Assembly: GCA_948470475.1 (NCBI GenBank)
Contig: OX419342.1
Location: 7,206,996 to 7,270,995, forward strand
Source: Galaxea fascicularis
Lineage: Eukaryota > Cnidaria > Anthozoa > Scleractinia > Euphylliidae
Direction: 5' to 3'
DNA length: 64,000 nt
Shown here: piece by piece, positions 1 to 13,300 of the stretch
How positions within the stretch are numbered: the first letter of the stretch is position 1
Layout: each line of letters begins with the position of its first letter
The notes under the pieces: generated by a model
Told to the model about the DNA's origin: nothing
Databases searched by the model: none
The model's input: the letters and a program-made list of their open reading frames with translations, nothing else
Position numbers and translations under genes: made by a program

Positions 1-303
1 GCCTAGCCAATCATAAACATTCATTACAAAAGTTCCACGTTTACCACTGTTTCAAGATATTTAAGGTTTCTGTCGGCAGGCTTTTTTTGTAGTATCCTCA
101 ATTTTTTCATCTCGTGTGTTTTCATTGAACTCCTGGGCGTCGCGCCACAACCCAAAGGACTAATAAAGAGCGAGAAAATGAAAGGCACTTCTGCTTAGCT
201 TACATGACTTTCCCTGCCTATAGCTAATCTAGCAGCGTAACAACCTGCCACGGTAGACACCTACCAACCTATCCAATATACCTATTACCTACCTGCCTGC
301 CTA

Positions 304-346
<43 letters not shown>

Positions 347-1160
347 ATCCAACCCAGCTACCTAACTGCCGACTTACCTTGCTAGGCATCTCTAGTCACC
401 TGGCCTTAAGCTATTTGGCTTCCTAACCACCTGTCCAACTTTCAGTTGTGCTTGCCAATTTTCTGTTTTGCTTGGTAAAATGCAAATAAAGACATCGTTT
501 ACTTGCTTGCTGGTTTATTTACTTGGTTACGAACATTGTTGTGATACGAATTTGCAGTTGTTTACTTGTGTGCGCACACGCCCATAAACTTCTAGCTAAT
601 TCGTTCTCGCAATAAGATCAAATCTATTTTGTAATCAGTTAACTTTTTCAACGTATTCGTGCATTTCATTTTTGTCGCCTTGACATTTCTGTATACTGAA
701 GTTTTCAGTGCCTCTTTTACACAGACTTATTTTTTCGTTCTATTTCAAGCGGATCTTTATTTCTGAAACTAATGATGCGACTTGAGTAGACAATCTAACA
801 AGTTTGTTTGCGTGGAGTTTTGTTTCATCCTCTTTGTGGTCAAAATACCTCGTTATAGGTTTTCAACCCCACACCGCATTAAAAATTAAAATGAGATTCG
901 TTTTTGCAAACCTCAGACCGTTTGAACAATGCAGGACTCATCCTGTTTTCGATCTTCACACAGTTGGTAGCTATTAAACGGATAACGAAATATCATTATC
1001 ACAACCAAGTTTGGACAGTTTTGTGTTTGAAGTGCAAATAAAATATACACAAAGTTGAAAAGAGATTTTCACTTCAGTTCACAATCTAAATTACAGTCTG
1101 GTCATACCGGAGTCGACAAGCTATCGTTCAAGTCTTTTTTCGCCCGTATCATTTTTAAAC
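1..1160. other. Upstream flank of the channel gene
   Basis: No coding exon is recognised here. The stretch holds a CCTG microsatellite and AT-rich sequence leading up to the channel start codon. It probably includes the 5' untranslated region and promoter, but no core promoter element stands out enough to call. Confidence 0.5.
290..346. repeat. CCTG tetranucleotide microsatellite
   Basis: About 14 near-perfect tandem copies of CCTG, in a longer CCTA/CCTG-rich tract starting near 270. Confidence 0.95.
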
Positions 1161-1397
1161 ATGGAGGATTACAACCAAGTCGGAAATGCTGTCTATGGCG
1201 ATAAATCGCTTGTGAAAGCTACCGGAATATCACAAGTTATGATCACAGTCCAAGGAGGTCAAGAAATACTTAAAGATGGCCCGCGCTGTGGTCTCGCAGC
1301 TTTGCCTGATCCAACATACAAGCCAGGTAGACTTCGGCAAGCACCTTCATACTTGCTCGGAAAACCTTTGCACGATTTCGACGCTACAGGAAATGGG
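1161..1397 (+). CDS. Channel exon 1: cytoplasmic N-terminus
   Basis: Residues 1-79, ending phase 0 before GTAAGA. Contains a Nav-like segment around [13 protein letters not shown], matching the vertebrate region before the first coding intron. Confidence 0.88.
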
Positions 1398-4300
1398 GTA
1401 AGAACATAATGTTCTTCGATGTAATTATCTCCTCGCGTATCGTACATATCTTGTTGTGGTGATTTTTAAGCGTCATTAAATATAGCGATGAGTTGGCGAA
1501 TAACCGTTGTAGTTACTGAGAAACTGAATCTGAGTTTTCATGACGAATATTTGATTGAGGTGATCGGTCGCGAAGAAAGCGGTTGGAGGGATACAACAAA
1601 TAAAAGTGTTTATTACCTTCATATTCCCTCAGCGCTTAAAATAATGAACGTTTACATAATTTTGTATTTTAATTCAAGAGTAATTTAAAAGAATGATATG
1701 TGATGTCCAGCTTACATTGAAGCGATAACTGTTTAGTTCTTAAACATTCTCTCCACAAAAGTATTATTATAGTATCGTTTTTCCGTTTACTAAAACCATC
1801 TCAAGAAATGATCCATTACTATAAATATTTAATGATTTGTATCATTATATATACTTAGTAGTATACATGAACGTGATTTAGATGATACGGAGTTACTGTC
1901 AAATCTATTCTAATCAGTGCAGAGAGTAGTTCGTCGGCGACATTTTCAATCCACAAGGTAGAATTCTTCCACTGTGACAGCCAAATTAGTCTTCGTTAAT
2001 TTAACGACTATTGTAAAATGCGCTGTAATGAAAAGAAAATATACAGTTAATTAAGTGTTTTCGAAGTAAAGAAATCATTGACGGGAAACAAACAAATTAA
2101 TAGGAAGTAAACATTTGATTCCCTTGCGCTCGTTGTGATGTAGAGGTCTTCAACAAACAAAGTTTCCTCCTGTCTTTTAAGGCGGGGCGTAACCTAAACA
2201 TCGTTTATAGTCGCTTAACTTAGATTCAACGTTGATATCTCGTTCTCGTTTCAAGCAATTAAAAATCCCTATGCTCATCCCACGAGGCTATGTTATGGGA
2301 TATTTTGTGAATTTTTGGGGATTTTAGGGTATATTTGGGAAGAGATAATTTTTCTCAAAGGATTAGTTAATTTAGGAAAATGGGAAATATTGAAGATTTA
2401 ACGAAGGTTTAAAATTGGAATTTGAAGTTAGAAATTAGTGGATGGGCACCAAAACAGTTCCCGAGCAACCTGCAGTGCCCTTGTAGGGGGTTCTCAACTG
2501 TGTGGTGGTGTTTCAAAACATTTTTTCACAATACAATCCGTTCTTTAACATCCTTAAAATTCCACTCAAATTCGGATTTACCCCCACATAGCAAAGAAAA
2601 CTGTTGTTCTTTGTTTTCGGCATGAAATAGGGCATGATTTGTAAGATTAAGTTTGCAAACAAGGTTCAGTTGGGAAGACAGGCTCCTGACAGAGACAGCT
2701 AGGGAGTTATTTGTAACCGATTACTAGTGAGATGAATTCTAAGTAAAGTCGCGTTTGTGAACTGATGATGTATGTGAAAAAAATCATATATGAACTGCGG
2801 AAATGAAATCAAACGAAAGGATGATCCTCGCAGTTGTGAACGCAAGCCTGAAAAAAAAAAAAAGGACTCAAACGGCGTTTGAACCTGTGACCTCGCGATA
2901 CTGGTGCGATGCTTTAACCAACCGAGCTATGAAGCCTCTGACGTTGGGAGCAGGTCGCCGACTACCAGTACGGAGTCCTACAACTCCTAGTGCGGGTTAG
3001 AATTAAGTTAAACTTAAGATTACAAGTCGAAAAAGATCAGATAAGTTTGATCTGAATCTATGAGTTTACTAAATCATTTTACCATTTACTCAACGTTTAT
3101 GGCGTTTTTTAACCGCGCTGCACAGACCACCGCTGACCTCCAAAACCGTTCCTCCCAGTTTTTCCTAAATCAATTCAAGTATATCGTAATGACCCCAAAA
3201 TGAGGTTTATACTTCGAACTCAAAGATCATACAGTTTGACAAGAATCTATGAGTTTACTTAATCATTTTACGACTTACTAAACGTTAAGTCTTTTTTTAA
3301 CTGCGCCGTGTACCACAGTTTAAATACGTGACTTCCAAAAAACCCGATTCACCTAGTTTTTCCTCAAACGTCTATGGTCGTAAAATGGTTAAGTCAAAGC
3401 TTATAGACTCACAGCAAACATGTCGGCTTTTAACTCTCAAAATAACAGACTGATTTATTTAACAAGATTATCCTTATAAGCTCTAGCCACTCAACTAAGC
3501 TGCCTCTTTACATATTACCTCTCTTTTTTTCTCACAGTCGCCAGCCAAACCATCCAAGGATACATTTCTGGTTCTTAGCCGCCGCTCCAAGATGGGTCAC
3601 GACCAGGCCTACAGATTCAACATGTCCAAGTCATTGTTTCTTCTCGAACCTCTTCACCCACTCAGGCTCTTTGCAATTAAGATCGTCACTCACCAGTATC
3701 CTTCACTGCAATATATGGGTCATGTTACTGTAGTACGTTTAATGATAAATGGCTTTCGACTGAGGAGAGGGGGCTGACTCTAAAAATGGTTGAAACGCAT
3801 CTAATTCAGTTTATTCATAACACTTATTCCGGCATCAGGATTGGATAATTTTCCACAAGGTCCGCCAGCCTTAGCCGACCACTATTATCCCGTGAGAGTA
3901 TTTTTCATTTTTGGAAATTCATTTTTTCCACACTGGGGGACCCATTTCACTTATAACACACGTTCTCGCCATTTTAACTCTCTCGCATTTGCGCAAAATC
4001 ACCTGAAGAAGGGTTAATCAACTAAGCCGCTGCCTTCCACGTCAGGGTTGGCGCAGCACTTGGTGAGAGCGCTCGCCTTCCACCAATGTGTCCAGGGTTC
4101 GTTTGCCAGACTCAGTGTCATAAGTGGGCTGAGTTTGTTGGTTCTCTACTCTGCTCCGAGAGGTTTTTCTCCAGCTACTCCGATTTTCCCTTCTCTCCAA
4201 AAACCAAAAATTGATTTGATTTAGTTTGATTTGAAAATTGTATAGAATTTAGAATTTTAAAGGTTTCGAATTGTTAAGCTAATTATTGTAAGGCGCATTT

Positions 4301-7300
4301 GATCATATTCCATGCTAATTTGCGCCTAATAAGTGATAAATTATTATAATTATTAATTATTATTAATCGAGGCTTCCAGTTACTGGAACACGGAAACGCA
4401 AGCAGATATTTTCCCCCGAACTCATATCCAGATTCACTTAACTTTACTTGCTTATCAGATTTTAACGAATACTTCTTGGAGAACTATCCTTAACTGATTC
4501 ATACCAGATACTTTGAATTTTTTGTCATTTTTATAATATTGATAAATTGTATTTGTCTGGCCTTAAATCATCCACCTGAAGAGGCCGAGTAAGTATACAA
4601 AACGAAGTTTTAGTGCAACAAACACTTACAAATTTTAACGTTGGTAACCTCGTGCTTTTATATCCAGTGTACAACAGTGAGATTTATTCCCCTTATGATA
4701 AGCATCACAATGTGTCCCCTAGACCTAATCCTAATCCCCTTTTCAGGCACTGGAGTAGGACAGGTTAGTGCCTCAGTCTGGGGTGGCACCTTTGGCAAGT
4801 GTCAGCAGCCCCTTAGCCATCCTTGTCAGGGTTACGACACAGGGTAGATGGGACTCTCGAGCCTCGGTCGGCACCCCGTCTGGTGGTGGTGGCCAAGAAT
4901 AACTCACACATGGCCCTTATCAAGTGGCGCCGGTTGGGTCTTGTAGGCCCATGTCAAACGCAATACTTCACATGAACCTAATCACTGAGTTTAGTTCTGC
5001 TCATCAGGTGAAGCAAGACTTAGAATTCTTGGGAATACTTCCCGACCTGACTAACTGACTGACTAGGCCTAATCCTCACCCAAACACAAGCAATTCATTC
5101 TAATATGAGGCATATGGGAATTGTAAATATACCTCGGGTAACAAACAGAGCTTAGGATCGATAGATTTTCGAATTCAGGAATATCTGAAAATGTTGAACC
5201 GGGAAGGTTAAAAGGACTAATCATTTTTTTGTTGTTTCAGATACATTTTTGCATTTATTTATACGTCTGAGATGCTTCTCAAAATCATCGCACGTGGATT
5301 TGTTCTCCATTCGTATGCGTACCTAAGGAATCCATGGAACTGGCTTGACTTTACAGTAGTCATAATGGGGTAAATAATTTGCTTAACTTCGTGTTGTGGT
5401 CCTTGTTCAGTCGAATCTCTCCACAACAGCCACCTTGGGGACCGAGACAATTTTTAAGTAGCCGTTGTTGAGAGGTGGCCGTTACAGGTAGCTAGGGATG
5501 TAATATGGCACCTGTTTTTTCTTGGAGGGGGGTGGGGGAGTGGGGGGTACGACATTTTTATTAGAAAAAAGCTGCTTATTGTAGCATTTAAATGCGTAAC
5601 ACAATGAAAAATATATATCAATAAATCCGAAACCCGGCAAACAAAACGAGGAGCATTAAGTAATCAGTTCAGTGGACAACGTTCGCTTTTAGTATTGCAC
5701 AATTGTGCCGGACCAACGATACGCGTTACCTATCACGTTTGATGACCGTTTACAGTAAAAATTGTGTTTTATATACATCGTCGTTGATTAACTGGCCGTT
5801 GTCGAGAAGTTGCTTTCGCAGTTACGTTAAAATAAGAGTGAATGTGTGTACCGTCGGCTTGGACCAAAAAATGGCTATGGTAAAGAGGTGGCCCAGTCTG
5901 AAAGGGAGGAGACGGTTTCAGTCTAAGAAGTGATGGTCAGGGGTGTGTTCGACTGTAATTTTCTGGTTATATTAACTTTGGATGGTTCTTAAGTTGCAAT
6001 TTCTGGCTATCATTTTGTTTGTAGTTATATTACCCTCGCGCCAAACATTGCTAACTTCTCTGGAATACGAACCGTACGTGTTTTAAGAGCCTTGCGGACA
6101 ATATCGGTGATGAAAGGTGAGTCACTTTGAGGTGATCTATTCGTAAAGTGAAATCATCAACTCAGCGGGACAAAAATCAAAGGGTGGCAAAAAAGAAAGG
6201 CGTAAAGATTGGATTGAACAACAAACAGGTTGCCTCGATTGTATTTTTATCCCACATATTTATATACCTTTTTCTTTTTTCTTTGTAAAATTGGTGAGCT
6301 GTACAGGAGATCAGTGCCAGTTTCAGAGAATTCCTGTGAAAAATTAATCGCGAGTAAAACAATAACGCAGTAGCCACAGAAGCAAATAATGCAAATAATT
6401 TTATTAGCATAACATTAATTAAGTCAGGCAACTGATAGCCAATGGCTAGTCTCAACACAAAAACATACCACTGTTTCGCACTCTGAGCCTTGATAGATTG
6501 CCATCATCCTCCTCCATATAGTTGCGTGTGTTGAACAGTTAACTGTGTTATCTTTGGTGTCATTCTACTCTGGCCTGGGTGTTATTTCAAAGTGATTTTG
6601 AGTGGAGAAATTGGATGCCGGTTATTTTCAAGGCTTAACTTTTTCATTTGCCAGCATAGTGCTATTGTTTTGTTCCATATAACCTCTCGTTTTGCGTCAT
6701 TCTTTTGGCCGCCACGGTCTCGGTTACTTTAAGTCCCTACTCACCAATAATTACATGTTTCCCGCTTGTTCCCTCTTTTAGGTTTAAAGGCCATGGTGAA
6801 CACTTTACTCCGCTCCATGAAGTTGCTCAGTGATGTCCTGGTTTTATTTGTGTTTTTTCTCGCTGTCATGGCGCTCATTGGACTGCAGCTGTTTGTGGGT
6901 CACCTCAGATACAAATGCGTGCGAACCGACGGGTTTTTGAACCTCACACTTGTCGAGCGCGCAAATAATCCAGGTAGCACCCTTGCGCTTGCGCGTTATC
7001 TATCTGGCCCTGGTTGTTCAAACGCTGGATAGCGCTATCCACTGAATAAATCACTATCCAGCGGATGAGTTTTGGGAAAGCTAATTGCACTATCCACTGG
7101 ATAGAAATTTATCAAGTGGATAGCGCTATCCAGCTTTGAATAACTGGGGCCTGTAGGTTAGAGACAGCGGAATATTGACTTGAAATCAGATTATTCAAGA
7201 GTCCTCTAGGCCGTTTACACAAGAAACCGCAGTGTCAGTCTTGAAAAGCAAACCAAGTGCCACACATTTGCTCTGACGAAGGACAAACGCTCGCGTCGTC

Positions 7301-10300
7301 AGCTTTTGAATCTCAACTGTACGGTGCCCATTTTACATTATCAACTCAGTTGATAACAGTGGCAGATCCAGACCTAGAGATAAGGGAAGGGAGCTATCAT
7401 GATTTGTTGCACTGTCGCAGTTTTTTAACGCCACGGCGCTACGGACCTCCACTACGAGGAAAGGCCACAGCCAAATTTTAAGCAGGCGAACACTTTTCAC
7501 CAGCCAAATAGTCACTTGCCTTTTACCCTTTTCCATTTTCTCCCTTTGCTCAGAGTTTTGGTACTATGAAGAAGGAAACCCTGTCATTTGCGGAAACAGT
7601 ACATCAGCAAGGTATGAAAATTGGAGTAAGATATTTCAGTCAAGCGTCAGTTAGTCTAAGATGTCAGTATCAATGAGGTGGTGACTGGACACATTTAGAT
7701 CGGTTTAGTAATTCTCATTGCTAGTTTTGATTTACTTTTTTCTGTGATTGCTTAGAAAACCTCGCGCCCCTTATAAACCAATCAGAAGCAAAACCTTGCG
7801 CCCCATATAAACCAATCAGAAGCAAAACCTCGCGCTCCTCATGAACCAATCAGAAGCAAAACCTCGCGCCCCTTTTTCAACCAATCAGAAGTAAAACTAA
7901 AACCATCATTCCTTGTTCGCACCTATTCCCCGCCCTTCACTACTGATATTAGTGTAATTCCTTAGAATTCTGATTAGATCAGTGTGTAGCTTGAGTCTGT
8001 TGTGACTCACCAGATGAATCTCTTTGTTTGGTTAGTTAAACGAAAGTAAATTGGTATTAAAAATCGCTCTATCCAAATCTCAATAATCCGTCAATTCAAA
8101 GTTGCGAGAATCCCCAATACCACGCACAGAATCGGAAATTAATATTTTGCAATTAATGACATGGTGATCTCCCTCCTTAGGACACCAAGTTAGTGATTTT
8201 TCTTCTACCACCAATGCTTTAATCTTTCCTAAATTTCTCTCACCTGCCTCCATAGTCAAGGGGAACGTCATAAAGTTAGTTCAATTAACATTCAATTTGT
8301 TGATAATGAGCATGTTAGAGCCGCAATACCTCCACATTGATAGATCTGATAACAGTCCACGCCCTGAATGTAAACTTGCTCATACCTTCCACGATATTTG
8401 CAGGACATGTCCTGCGAATTACACATGTTTGCCTGATGCGGGACCCAATCCAGATTATGGCTACACAAATTTTGATCACATGGGATGGTCCCTTGTGATG
8501 TCATTTCAGCTACTCACCATGGACTTCTGGGAAAATATCTATAACAAGGTAGGTCCAATCAAATTACCTCCAAACATGATTAACTGCGTATTTTTGCAAT
8601 GCTCATATCAATGCGATTGCTTTAACCAACACCGCCACCTTAACAACCACAATCATTATCGAACTAGCGACATCCAAAGTGTCAATTCAAATTCAACTAC
8701 CATATTTGATGTCATTGCTATTTTCTTTCCCATTTCTATAAGTCAGTTTACATTGTTAATGCCATTGATATCTTCATTGTCCATACGATACCACAAGTAC
8801 TGTCACACAAGTGCAGTTGCCATATCGCTAAACCATCGTCCCCACGTCTCTTGTCATTATTAATTACTGCACTCTCATTATTATCGTCATGCCACAGTCA
8901 TTGTCATTTTAATTACCAATAACTGTTGTCATTATTTCTTTGTCAGATTCTTGCCTCCAGTGGCATCTGGTGCGTATTTTATTTTCTTGGAGCCATCTTT
9001 TTCTGCTCGTTTTACCTTCTAAATCTAGTGTTGGCTGTGGTTGCCTTGTCGTACGAACTGGAAATCAAGTCTGTTAGCAAAGAGGTAGGCAACTGTATCT
9101 GGTATCGTATTGATACACGAACTGGTTCCTACTCATTCCAAGCACAATTTAGTGGGTGGACGTTTCGGACAGTCCTCAATTATGAAATCCAACTAAAATG
9201 CAACCACATAGTCACGGTCTTTTTTTTTATTTGCCAATCAGATCAACCCGTCAGATCGAGTAAAGAATTGTTGCATGGGAGCTTGCCTTGTCAGACCATC
9301 TCTTTATGGCCTCTTGATGATCGTGTTTAAGCATATCCTTCTTATTGCAATGCTTATTCTTGCTGATATTATCTCAAATGTTAGCCGTCTCGAAGCCCCA
9401 GTTCCTCAAGGGCCATCCGCCTCCTGGTGGGTTGGGGCGAGGAGACGGAGCTATTCCTAATAAATTATCTGTCCTCTTTTTTTTTCTTCCCCGAATTTTG
9501 CCTCTGCAAGAACGAAAGACGAAAACGCGAAAATAGGACGGCCATGTCCTACCCTGCAGATTCAGACACGTTGGAACATCTTCACCCGCTGACCACGAGG
9601 GTTCAAGTTCTCATAAAAACCATTCACTGCATAAGGACTCAAAAGAAGATCGAGGAAATTAACTTCAGAGTGCCTAAAGAGCCCGAACCCCCATCATTGC
9701 TTCGTCTCATCGCCAGCAAAAACTCCTTTAAGGAAATTCTTGAGGAGAAGATGAAGAACGAAGCATTTCGCACGGAGATGTCGTGGAAGCGCCGCCTGCA
9801 GAGGAAAATGTGCGAGGTCCTCGGTCACCCCTCGGTGGAGATGCTTATTATGGGATTCATTCTTGCTAACACGGTGGTTCTTGCGCTGCATCACCACAAA
9901 ATCGATGCCGAATTTAAAAAAGTTCTTGATATCCTAAATTTGGTAAGTGAAGACTTGCTTGGCTTGATATTTTAAAGGCGTTGCATTGTCTTGGGAAGAC
10001 TGAGGGAGCAACAATCTTGATTTGATGATGATGTCAGTTATGATTTGATTTGTGTTATTGCTATATTACCGTTTAAAGAATGGCGTTTGTGGTAAAATAC
10101 AGCGGTCTTGAGCTACGGACTCTCCTTTAAGGGGGCTTGTATTTATTAGCTAAACTAAAATGTTATGCTGGGTACAATAAAGTTGTTGTTGTTGTTGAGG
10201 TCGGTAACGACAACCAGGACGCCTCAAACTGAAACAACAGGTTTAATGAGCAAAAACAATCGCCTGCACGTGCTTTTTACATTTTGATACATTTCTTTGC

Positions 10301-13300
10301 CGTCCTCTGCGAAACAACAACGTGAAATGACCAAATTTTAGGATTTCTCGAGAATGTACACTCATGACGGCAATTTTTCTTTCTTTATTCTTACTTTAAC
10401 ACAGTTCACAGTAAATTTAGGCCTTGGACAGTTCGCCGGCATTTTCCATGTTAAGTTAAAGAAATTAGAATAATCGCGACAGAGTTACAAAAACGGGAAG
10501 GTACCGTATTTTTAAATGACGTTTACGTTGCCGTTGCCGTCGCCGTCGTCGTTGCTTAAGCTCCCCATTATTCTCCAGCTAAAATGTTCCCCTCAGAAAG
10601 CATAATCTATGTATTTTGAGTAAACCGATTTGCGTTCGTTCTATCTATTTTGCTGTCAGGACCAGAACGAATGGGGTGCTCTTCCTCTCTTTCCGAAAAC
10701 AGGACAGGTCCCAAAAGAAAGCGAATAGAACGAATACTATAGTGACCACTCTTACTAGCGTTCACTACCGAGAATGAACCACAAATGAGGAAAAAATGTT
10801 ATTAAACACATCACTGGCCCCAAAGGAGGGGAAAAGTAGTCGACCATGGCAAGACTAGACTGTTGGTACTTGTTGATTTGTGAAGTAATTGTACATGCTC
10901 TCAGCTAGTGGACAATATAATGAGACGAAAGAGAAGCAAGCTTGAATCAATGACTCGCTTGAGAACTGATCCCTGATTTCACCTCATGTTGGCGCGGTTT
11001 CCAATTGAGTGCCGAACGTAATTCGCATTTTCTTTGGTTTTGCTTTACTCCGCGCTCTGATTGGTTGACAAAACTCGCACCACTTATTCAGCCAATGAGA
11101 AGTAAAATCAAAGCCAATCGCGAGTTTTCCCGCGCTTTACGCCGGTCACATGTCATTACTTCACATTCTGATTGGCTCATTGAGCTGTCATTGAGTTGTG
11201 ATTGGTCAGGGTAATTACTTTGAGTTTGGTTTTACGACACAGCCTGTTGAAAAGCGATGTAACGTATTTTAATTAACATTTTTTTCAGATGTTTACCATC
11301 ATATTTACCGTGGAGATGATTGTAAAACTTATTGCCCTCGGTCCAATGTACTACATCCAAGGCAGGTGGAATATATTTGACGGTATCATCGTTATTATCA
11401 GCCTGGTGGACACAGGGCTTGAGTTAGCAGACTTTCGTGAATCCTCTGGGACAAGTGTGTTCAGGACCTTTCGCTTGGTAAGCCAATACGTTTTCAGGAA
11501 AAACTCGTAAAATGTTGTTCTAGGTCTGATCATCAGTTAAAGAGTAAATCAGTCTTCTAATCCAGCTCTAATCACGAAATACCGCTATGTCATTCATTAA
11601 AAGTCCTGCTCCTGATTCATTGTTATATGTTGTGGCTTTGTATTCGTGTCTTCCGCAAAGGCTTGAAGGGAGCATGTGATCATGAGCAGGCGGCTGGAAT
11701 CCCGCCCGGCCCCGGTGTGAATCAATTCAACAGAATCCCCCTCTGCTTGATACCCTTAATTTATATGTTAGGAGGAGTGCATGTTAGACATTTCGCCTCC
11801 ATACTATGCATGCTCGAATGTCAGGTGAATCTCCTGATTTTCGGTTTCACATTAAAAAAAACGAGGTATAGCCACATTTCTAGAATCCTTGTTTCCTTGC
11901 ATACGTTTGTTTATTTGAGGTTGTCTTTCCACTTGCAATGGGATGCACGCTCCGCAGGAGGTCAACATACGAACCGTAAACAAGGTTCAGTGTCGATTCG
12001 TACGACCGCACGAACCGACACACTGTGCTCTCAGTGATGTAATTATGAGATGCACGCTCCGTGTGAGTTCAGCATTCTTTGTGTTGCTTATTTTGCGCAG
12101 CAACCTTGTTCGAAAGTGAAGAAAATTGTTGTTGCTTCTGTATAGCGATAACAGACCCGTAAGTAATGTAGCCCGAGCATGAGCACCAGTACTGTTGCAT
12201 TCAAAAATTGCGTTGACGCAACCCCAGACTAGCTTAAACGTTTACGGAATGGGAGTGGACCAGTGAGACAAGATTTTAACTTTTTATTACACAGTTTAGG
12301 ATCCTAAAACTTGCTCAATCCTGGAAGACTATGCGCAAGCTGTTAGCCACAATCGCCAATAGCGTTGGACCAATCGGAAACATTACCCTCATCCTGGGTC
12401 TTGTGATCTATATCTTTGCTCTGATGGGGATGAAAATGTTTGGAAAGTACTACACACCGGACAAGTTCGGAGACGATGGTGTGCCTCGGTGGAACTTCAA
12501 CGACTTTTGGCACGCATTCATGATGGTGTTTAGAGTGCTGTGTGGGGAGTGGATCGAGCCTCTCTGGGATTGTATGAGGGCAACGAGCCCCGAGGCTGCC
12601 ATTCCTTTTTTCATTCCAGCTGTTGTTATCGGAAATTTTATCGTAAGTTGTATTTAAATAGTCTTATAGTCTCCTCACGTTTCAGTATCAATTACATAAT
12701 CAGAAGTAATATATATGAACAGCTGCACTATTGTGTCCGGCAGTATCGTCATTGCGTAAGTTCAATTCTATAGATCAACCGGATTCGGCAAGAAGTAGTT
12801 TACCACCAAAATTACCCTGATGCCCTCACTTACTGGTACTGTGTCAAGCTCCCTTTCCTTTTACAAAAAAGAAAATCACTTCGATGTTGAAAGTTGCCTT
12901 CTTGTCGAATTCATGCATTTTATATTTTTACTATTTTTCAATACTTTTTCCCTCTCCTTCTATTTAATAGTTCTCATCTTTCATAACTAGACTTCTAAAA
13001 CAACCTTTTCTTTTTTTGTGAGTGTTCTTGTCGCAAGAACCACATTCAACCTCGTTAAATTTAATTTGTTGTAGCCACACTCTGACTAGACCATGTGAGC
13101 GTGCGCTAATGACATCTACCGCTTGCTGTTCTTTGTTGTAAACTTAATTAAACTTAACCTGCATTTAACTACTTTTAATTTGACCAACCGTTCAATTAAT
13201 CTCTTACTGTTTCATTGTTAGGTTCTCAATTTATTTCTTGCTCTCCTTCTGAACGCGTTCGACAATGACGATGACGATGACGAGGAAGATGGTGACAACG

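Noticed and set aside
290..346. CCTG tract or other microsatellites as a CRISPR-like array
   Set aside because: Units are contiguous simple repeats without spacers, in an animal genome.
8549..8863. Extension of the domain I pore exon beyond 8548
   Set aside because: The open frame continues, but S6 at 8947 follows in phase after the GTAGGT donor, as in the family.
11627..12037. 136-codon frame in channel intron 11 as an exon
   Set aside because: Exons 11 and 12 join directly in phase across S4 (FRTFRL/FRILKL), leaving no room for it.
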